A stretch of DNA of 64,000 nucleotides, taken from JANOMH01 sp031422295 (GTDB taxonomy: Bacteria; Pseudomonadota; Alphaproteobacteria; Rhodobacterales; Rhodobacteraceae). Below the pieces are notes generated by a model that was not told where the DNA came from, searched no databases, and was given only the letters and a program-made list of their open reading frames with translations. Location: positions 1 to 64,000 of the forward strand of contig JANOQM010000101.1 in assembly GCA_031422295.1 (NCBI GenBank), in the 5' to 3' direction. Each line of letters begins with the position of its first letter. Position 1 is the first letter of the stretch. This document shows, one piece after another, positions 59,062-64,000 of the stretch. Position numbers and translations under genes: made by a program.

Positions 59062-60334
59062 CCTTGGCGGCCTGATGATTGCGGCCCCTGCATCGGGCAG
59101 CGGCAAAACCACCGTAACACTGGGTCTGTTGCGGGCCTTGCGGGACCGTGGCGTTGCGGTGCGGTCCGCCAAATCGGGACCAGATTACATTGACCCGCAA
59201 TTCCACGCGGCAGCAACCGGAACGGAATGTGTCAATCTGGACGCTTGGGCGATGGGGCCGGACCGTATTCGAACGCTGGCCGCAGGACCGGGGCTGCTGA
59301 TTGTCGAAGGGGCAATGGGCCTGTTTGACGGGGCACCTCCGGACGCCAAGGGCTCCAGCGCCGATCTGGCCCGGTTACTGGGGTTGCCTGTTGTGCTTGT
59401 CATTGACTGCTCAAAGATGGCCCAATCTGTAGCCGCGATTGCCATGGGATTCGCGCAATATGACAAAGGCTTGCGCGTCGAAGCTGTAATTTTGAACAAT
59501 GTCGGATCAGTCCGCCACGAGGCAATGCTGCGGCACGCACTCGCCAGCACCGGGCTTCGGGTTCTGGGGGCATTGCACAGACAACCCGATCTGGCCCATC
59601 CGTCCCGTCATCTGGGTCTGGTGCAAGCCGATGAGCGCCCGGATCTTGATAAATTCCTGTCCCGCGCAGGCAATCTGGCGGCCAGTTCTTTAGATCTTGA
59701 TGCGTTGGTAGCACTGGCCGCAACGGCCACGCTATTTCGAGGGGTGTTAACCAAACCCTCAGCCCCGGCACAAACCATCGCCGTCGCCCGCGATACCGCC
59801 TTTGCCTTTGCCTATCCGCATCTTTTGTCTGACTGGCGGCAGGCCGGCGCCGACATCCAGTTCTTTTCGCCACTGGCCGATGATCCGGTGCCACCTTGCG
59901 ACCTAATCTTTCTGCCGGGTGGCTATCCAGAACTGCATGCAGGCCGAATTGCCACCGCGTCACGGTTCATGCAAAGCCTAAGGAACAGCGCGCAACATAC
60001 TTTGATATATGGAGAATGCGGCGGATACATGGTTCTGGGACAAGGCCTGATTGACGCAGATGGCCAACGCCACGCGATGGCAGGACTTTTAGATCTGGAA
60101 ACATCATTCGCCAGCCGAAAGCTGCACTTGGGTTACCGGCGGGTCACCGCCAAGTCGGGTCCGTTCAAAGGCAACTGGATGGGGCATGAATTTCATTATG
60201 CCAGCACGGTCCGCGCCACTGGAATATCTCTGTTTACCACCACCGATCCCGAAGGCCAAACCCTGCCGCCAATGGGCCTGCACCAAGGCTTTGTATCGGG
60301 GTCATTCGCGCATTTGATCGACCGCACAGCTTAG
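59036..60334 (+). CDS. cobB: hydrogenobyrinic acid a,c-diamide synthase
   Basis: 432 residues. Amidates the a and c side chains with glutamine and ATP. Walker A is APASGSGKTTVTLGLL. The central region has VEGAMGLFDGAP and VLVIDCSKMAQSVAA. The C-terminal glutaminase domain has LIYGECGGYMVLGQGLID (nucleophile Cys) and the closing HLGYRRV ... GHEFHYA. The start is a GTG inside cobA; no other start before the P-loop fits as well. Confidence 0.93.
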   Translation: MAKQPKLPDLGGLMIAAPASGSGKTTVTLGLLRALRDRGVAVRSAKSGPDYIDPQFHAAATGTECVNLDAWAMGPDRIRTLAAGPGLLIVEGAMGLFDGAPPDAKGSSADLARLLGLPVVLVIDCSKMAQSVAAIAMGFAQYDKGLRVEAVILNNVGSVRHEAMLRHALASTGLRVLGALHRQPDLAHPSRHLGLVQADERPDLDKFLSRAGNLAASSLDLDALVALAATATLFRGVLTKPSAPAQTIAVARDTAFAFAYPHLLSDWRQAGADIQFFSPLADDPVPPCDLIFLPGGYPELHAGRIATASRFMQSLRNSAQHTLIYGECGGYMVLGQGLIDADGQRHAMAGLLDLETSFASRKLHLGYRRVTAKSGPFKGNWMGHEFHYASTVRATGISLFTTTDPEGQTLPPMGLHQGFVSGSFAHLIDRTA

Positions 60335-60383
60335 GGTTCAGCGTCCCTTGCCTTGGCTGGACCCGCAGTCTACCCATCGCTGC

Positions 60384-61640
60384 ATGGACCAGACAACCGC
60401 CCTCCCCGACGATACGCGCGCCAGACGCAACGTGGCGGTGCTTGTGGCCGCTCAGGCAATTCTGGGCAGCCAGATCACCATGATCTTCGTGATCGGCGGC
60501 CTCGCGGGCGATATGCTGACCCGCCAAAACGGAATCAGCCATTGCCTGAGCACGCTGCCAATCTCGATGATCGTGTTTGGGTCGATGACCACCGCGCCCT
60601 GGCTGTCGCAGATCATGCAAACCCATGGGCGCAAGACCGGGTTTTTCATCGGGTCGATTGGCGGCCTGATTGGATCTGGCATCGCCGCCTATGCGGTATC
60701 CACCGGTAATTTCTGGCTGTTCCTGTTCGGCAGTTTCCTGACCGGCACCTATATGTCAGCGCAGGGTTTCTACAGGTTCGCGGCCACGGACACGGCCTCT
60801 GACAGTTACCGGCCCAAGGCGATTTCCTATGTCATGGCCGGCGGGCTGATCTCGGCGATAACCGGCCCGCAACTGGTCGGGCTGACCGATGGGCTGACCG
60901 CCGTGCCGTTTGTTGGCACATATGCGGTTGGAATGGCGATCAACGCAGTGGGCATGCTGCTGTTTTTCCTGCTGGATTTGCCAAAACCCGCCGCCCCGGT
61001 TGCTGGCGGCCCCGCCCCGCGCAATTGGGTGCAATTGTTAAAATCTCCAGTAATCGGGGTTGCCGTGATTTGCGGCATGGTCAGCTATGCGCTGATGAAC
61101 TTGGTCATGACCTCAACGCCGTTGGCTGTTGTTGGCTGTGGATTTGCCAAATCTGACGCGGCCAATATCGTGTCGGCGCATGTGCTGGCAATGTTCGCGC
61201 CGTCATTCTTTACCGGTCATCTGGTGGCACGGTTTGGGGCAGAACGGATTGTCGGGATCGGGCTGGCGATCCTTGGTCTGGCGGGTGTTGCGGCCCTTGC
61301 AGGCGTCCAGCTCAGCGCTGAAACGCCGGAATTATGGAGCTTTTATCTGGGCCTAGTCCTGTTGGGGATCGGCTGGAACTTTGGCTTTATCGGCGCTACC
61401 ACCATGTTGACCCGCGCCTACGCACCGCATGAACGCGGCCGCGTGCAGGGCATGAATGATGCCATAGTGTTCGGCTGTGTCACTGTGGCCAGCGTTGCTT
61501 CGGGCGGGTTGATGAATTGTTCGGGCGGCGATGTGGTGCAGGGCTGGACGGCGGTCAATCTGGCGATGGTGCCGTTTCTGGCGCTGGCCGGGGGGGCGTT
61601 GCTGTGGCTCACCCGTCGCGGGCTTACCATCGCCCGGTAA
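60384..61640 (+). CDS. MFS transporter
   Basis: 418 residues with about twelve membrane helices. Residues 25-45 (VAVLVAAQAILGSQITMIFVI) form the first helix. A motif-A-like loop (QIMQTHGRKTGFFIGS) follows helix 2, and YAPHERGRVQGMNDAI lies in the second half. The substrate is unknown; the position after cobA-cobB is not strong evidence for a cobalamin link. The ATG at 60384 follows a 50-base gap. The end overlaps the convergent next gene by 17 bases. Confidence 0.88.
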   Translation: MDQTTALPDDTRARRNVAVLVAAQAILGSQITMIFVIGGLAGDMLTRQNGISHCLSTLPISMIVFGSMTTAPWLSQIMQTHGRKTGFFIGSIGGLIGSGIAAYAVSTGNFWLFLFGSFLTGTYMSAQGFYRFAATDTASDSYRPKAISYVMAGGLISAITGPQLVGLTDGLTAVPFVGTYAVGMAINAVGMLLFFLLDLPKPAAPVAGGPAPRNWVQLLKSPVIGVAVICGMVSYALMNLVMTSTPLAVVGCGFAKSDAANIVSAHVLAMFAPSFFTGHLVARFGAERIVGIGLAILGLAGVAALAGVQLSAETPELWSFYLGLVLLGIGWNFGFIGATTMLTRAYAPHERGRVQGMNDAIVFGCVTVASVASGGLMNCSGGDVVQGWTAVNLAMVPFLALAGGALLWLTRRGLTIAR

Positions 61641-62373
61641 AAGCGCGCCACATCAGGCTGGCGCGGCGCTGAAATTCGGACGTGCCCAGCGACCCCGCCG
61701 CAACCCGGGATGGGTCGGCCAGAACCTGTGACAACAGCGCCTTGGTGCGCCAGGCCGTCCGCAACACCGGAACCGCAGGCCCGAAATCCACTCCCCGCGC
61801 CGCCGCCAACAGGCCCAGCCCCCGTTGCGCCAACCCGCGCAATACCACATCCGAATCATCCACCAACGGGACCCGCCCCCGCGCCGCCAGTTCGGGTGCC
61901 GCCGTCAGCCAGCTTGCAATCCCGTGGGCCACGCCAATCCCCCGGATCAGGGCCTCTGGCCCCGCAGCTCCACAGGCCAGCCACATCAACCCGCCGCTGG
62001 TATCCTCGATATGCGCCATGAAGGCCGCATCATCGGCAAAAGGCTCGTCATAAATATCCCACTGCCGCGCCGCGATCAGCGCCTTGAACGGGGCGAGCGG
62101 CAACCCCTGCATCACCTCCGCCAAAGGCCCCACGACCTCGTGCTTGCGCGGGGGCTTACCTGCTGCAATCTCTTCGATCGCATCCTGCCACCATTGCAGC
62201 CGCATCTGCGCAATCAGCGGCTCGGAGGTCACCCACGGGGCACGGGCCACTTCGGCATTGAATGCCGCCAGCGGAAACAGCTTCATCCGGACCGCCACGG
62301 GGGCGGCCATGATGGCCAGAAACCTGTCCGGATCAGCCCGCTGAACAATCGCCGCACAAGCCGCCACTGTCAT
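61624..62373 (-). CDS. squalene/phytoene synthase family-like protein
   Basis: 249 residues. RMKLFPLAAFNAEVARAPWV, IAQMRLQWWQDAIEEI and EDTSGGLMWLACGAAG are characteristic of the isoprenoid-synthase-like family, but the aspartate-rich DxxxD motifs of active phytoene synthases are not clearly present. It may be a non-catalytic relative such as the NDUFAF6-like complex I assembly factors. The ATG overlaps the cimA stop (ATGA). Confidence 0.82.
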   Translation of the reverse strand: MTVAACAAIVQRADPDRFLAIMAAPVAVRMKLFPLAAFNAEVARAPWVTSEPLIAQMRLQWWQDAIEEIAAGKPPRKHEVVGPLAEVMQGLPLAPFKALIAARQWDIYDEPFADDAAFMAHIEDTSGGLMWLACGAAGPEALIRGIGVAHGIASWLTAAPELAARGRVPLVDDSDVVLRGLAQRGLGLLAAARGVDFGPAVPVLRTAWRTKALLSQVLADPSRVAAGSLGTSEFQRRASLMWRAFTGRW

Positions 62374-63995
62374 GCCGGGACATTGCCTTTGTCGCGCACC
62401 AGTTTCCAGATGATCGCATCCAGCAGCGCCTCGAACGACGCGTCGATGATATTGGCCGACACGCCGACAGTAGCCCACCGCCGCCCCTGCCCGTCCTCCG
62501 AATCGATAATCACCCGCGTCACCGCCTCGGTCCCGCCATCGGTGATGCGCACCTTGAAATCGACCAGCTTCATATCGGCGATATGGCCCTGCAAAGCCCC
62601 CAGATCGGCCTTGAGCGCCTGCGACAAGGCATTCACCGGCCCAGAATCACTGCCCGTGCCATGCGCATTCTCGTAAAAACTGGTGATCTTTTGCGCCCCG
62701 ATCTGCACAGTCACCACGGCCTCGGACACCGAAATCACCTCGCCCCGTGCATTGCGCCGACGTTCCGAGATGACCCGATAGCGCTCGACCTCGAAAAACT
62801 TCGGCAACCGGCCCAGCTCATCGCGGGCCAACAGCTCAAACGAGGCTTGCGCTGTGTCATAGGAATACCCCCGCGCCTCGCGTTCCTTAATCCGGTCCAA
62901 TATCCGGCCCATTGCCGGGTCGTCCTTGGCCACCTCCAGCCCCGCATCGGCCAGCCGCGCCCGCAAATTGGATTGCCCGGCCTGATTGGACATTGGCACG
63001 ATGCGGGCATTGCCGACCAGCGCTGGGTCGATATGTTCATAGGTCGTGGGGTCCTTGGCGATGGCGCTGGCATGCAACCCCGCCTTGTGCGCAAAGGCAC
63101 TGGCCCCGACATAGGCCGCCTGCTTCAACGGCACCCGGTTCAGGATGTCGTCGAGCAGCCGCGAGGCGCGTTTCAGCCCCTTGAGGCCGTCCAGCGTGAC
63201 CCCGGTCTGGAACTGGCTGGCATAAGGGTCCTTGAGCAGCAACGTCGGGATCAGCGTCGTCAGATTGGCATTGCCACACCGCTCGCCCAGCCCGTTCAGC
63301 GTGCCCTGAATCTGCCGCACCCCGGCGGTGACAGCGGCCAGTGAACAGGCGACGGCCATGCCGGTATCATCGTGGCAATGGATGCCTAGGTGATCGCCCG
63401 GAATGCCCGAGGCGATGACCGCCTTGACCGCGTTCTGGATATCGGGCGGCAAGGTGCCACCGTTGGTATCACACAGCACGATCCAGCGCGCCCCGGCGTT
63501 GTATGCAGCATGGACCGCCTCCAGCGCATAATCCGGGTTGGCCTTGAACCCGTCAAAGAAATGTTCGGCATCAAACAACGCCTCGCGGTTGTTGGCTTTG
63601 AGATGGGCAAAGGAGGCGGCGATGTTTTCGGTATTCTCGGCCAGCGAAATACCCAGCGCCGTGGTCACATGAAATTCATGCGCCTTGCCGACCAGACAGA
63701 CCGCCGGGGTGCGGGCATTCAGCACGGCGGCCAGCACATCATCATTCCCCGCCGACCGGCCAGTGCGTTTGGTCATGCCAAAGGCCGTCATCGTGGCGCG
63801 AGTCTGTGGGGCGGCGTCGAAAAAGTCGCTGTCCGTCGGGTTCGCGCCGGGCCAGCCACCTTCGATATAGTCGAGGCCGAGGCTGTCAAGGACATTGGCA
63901 ATGCGGACCTTTTCGGCGGTCGAAAACTGGACGCCTTGGGTCTGCTGGCCGTCGCGGAGGGTGGTGTCGAAGAGGTAAAGGCGTTCGGGGGTCAT
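62370..63995 (-). CDS. cimA: (R)-citramalate synthase
   Basis: 541 residues. Condenses acetyl-CoA with pyruvate, a threonine-independent entry to isoleucine. The catalytic TIM barrel begins LYLFDTTLRDGQQTQGV and contains GDHLGIHCHDDTGMAVA (metal-binding HxH) and GTLNGLGERCGNAN. A C-terminal LeuA dimer or regulatory domain (about 400-530, LVDFKVRITDGGTEAVTRV) follows. The length fits the long CimA type. Complete: the ATG lies five bases from the window end. Confidence 0.94.
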   Translation of the reverse strand: MTPERLYLFDTTLRDGQQTQGVQFSTAEKVRIANVLDSLGLDYIEGGWPGANPTDSDFFDAAPQTRATMTAFGMTKRTGRSAGNDDVLAAVLNARTPAVCLVGKAHEFHVTTALGISLAENTENIAASFAHLKANNREALFDAEHFFDGFKANPDYALEAVHAAYNAGARWIVLCDTNGGTLPPDIQNAVKAVIASGIPGDHLGIHCHDDTGMAVACSLAAVTAGVRQIQGTLNGLGERCGNANLTTLIPTLLLKDPYASQFQTGVTLDGLKGLKRASRLLDDILNRVPLKQAAYVGASAFAHKAGLHASAIAKDPTTYEHIDPALVGNARIVPMSNQAGQSNLRARLADAGLEVAKDDPAMGRILDRIKEREARGYSYDTAQASFELLARDELGRLPKFFEVERYRVISERRRNARGEVISVSEAVVTVQIGAQKITSFYENAHGTGSDSGPVNALSQALKADLGALQGHIADMKLVDFKVRITDGGTEAVTRVIIDSEDGQGRRWATVGVSANIIDASFEALLDAIIWKLVRDKGNVPA

Positions 63996-64000
63996 TGGAT

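Noticed and set aside
1..64000. CRISPR arrays, insertion sequences, rRNA
   Set aside because: No regularly spaced repeats, transposase frames with terminal inverted repeats, or rRNA-like sequence were seen.

Overview
The window comes from an alphaproteobacterium, almost certainly a member of the Rhodobacteraceae (Roseobacter group). The supporting signs are a two-piece tmRNA with an ANNNRAPAMALAA tag, an alpha-type SspB, CckA, the F1-ATPase zeta subunit (DUF1476), the small DUF4169 and ribbon-helix-helix genes behind fumC, CbiD-type cobalamin synthesis, a tetrahydrofolate/corrinoid methyl-transfer module, and a GC content of roughly 60 percent. Most of it is ordinary chromosomal backbone, tightly packed, with many 1- and 4-base start/stop overlaps.

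Layout. 1-5.9 kb: 3' part of the tmRNA coding piece, a DUF1194 secreted protein, chromate resistance (chrB-chrA), sspB, fumC and two small coupled genes. 6-10 kb: a cytochrome P450 coupled to a membrane alpha/beta-hydrolase-like protein, ccdA, a TusA-like gene. 10-19.4 kb, minus strand: rne behind a 430-base leader, then purC-purS-alcohol dehydrogenase-purQ-dctB-dctD and a small membrane protein. 19.5-23.7 kb: the ATPase zeta gene followed by a degenerate prophage tail module. 24-28.6 kb: sufT, a DUF1800/DUF1501 pair, an IscA/HesB protein and tpiA. 28.5-31.6 kb: a membrane fatty acid hydroxylase divergent from DUF2975-HTH-P450. 31.6-36 kb: rlmE, a tetrahydrofolate methyltransferase / MetF-like / virulence-factor operon, and ppx/gppA. 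36-44 kb: beta-glucosidase, glucokinase, cckA, an RsmB-type methyltransferase, guaB. 43.9-48.1 kb: the ferredoxin-ASKHA corrinoid activator, a broken VOC gene, a fasciclin protein, tRNA-Gly(CCC), RidA. 48.2-52 kb: zwf-pgl-pgi. 52-56.3 kb: a GAF-EAL phosphodiesterase, an HNH nuclease and a glycosylase-desaturase-esterase operon. 56.3-60.3 kb: cobK-cbiD divergent from cobA-cobB. 60.4-64 kb: an MFS transporter, a phytoene-synthase-like protein and cimA.

How the parts work together. tmRNA and SspB belong to one protein quality-control pathway (tagging, then delivery to ClpXP). beta-Glucosidase, glucokinase, Pgi, Zwf and Pgl form an upper sugar route towards 6-phosphogluconate. The methyltransferase, the MetF-like protein and the ASKHA protein fit a corrinoid-dependent one-carbon pathway, and cobalamin genes sit in the same window. 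The corrinoid protein and substrate methyltransferase of that pathway are not here.

The points that most deserve a second look are the shared Gly/Arg-rich C-terminal tails on the two corrinoid-pathway proteins, the TCACGAT operator array between the fatty acid hydroxylase and the DUF2975-HTH-P450 genes, a DctD lacking the sigma-54 GAFTGA loop, a DUF1501 protein without its own export signal behind a Tat-signal DUF1800 protein, a dehydrogenase lodged between purS and purQ, and a prophage tail gene broken by an exact-length 31-bp tandem duplication. I found no CRISPR array, insertion sequence or rRNA gene.
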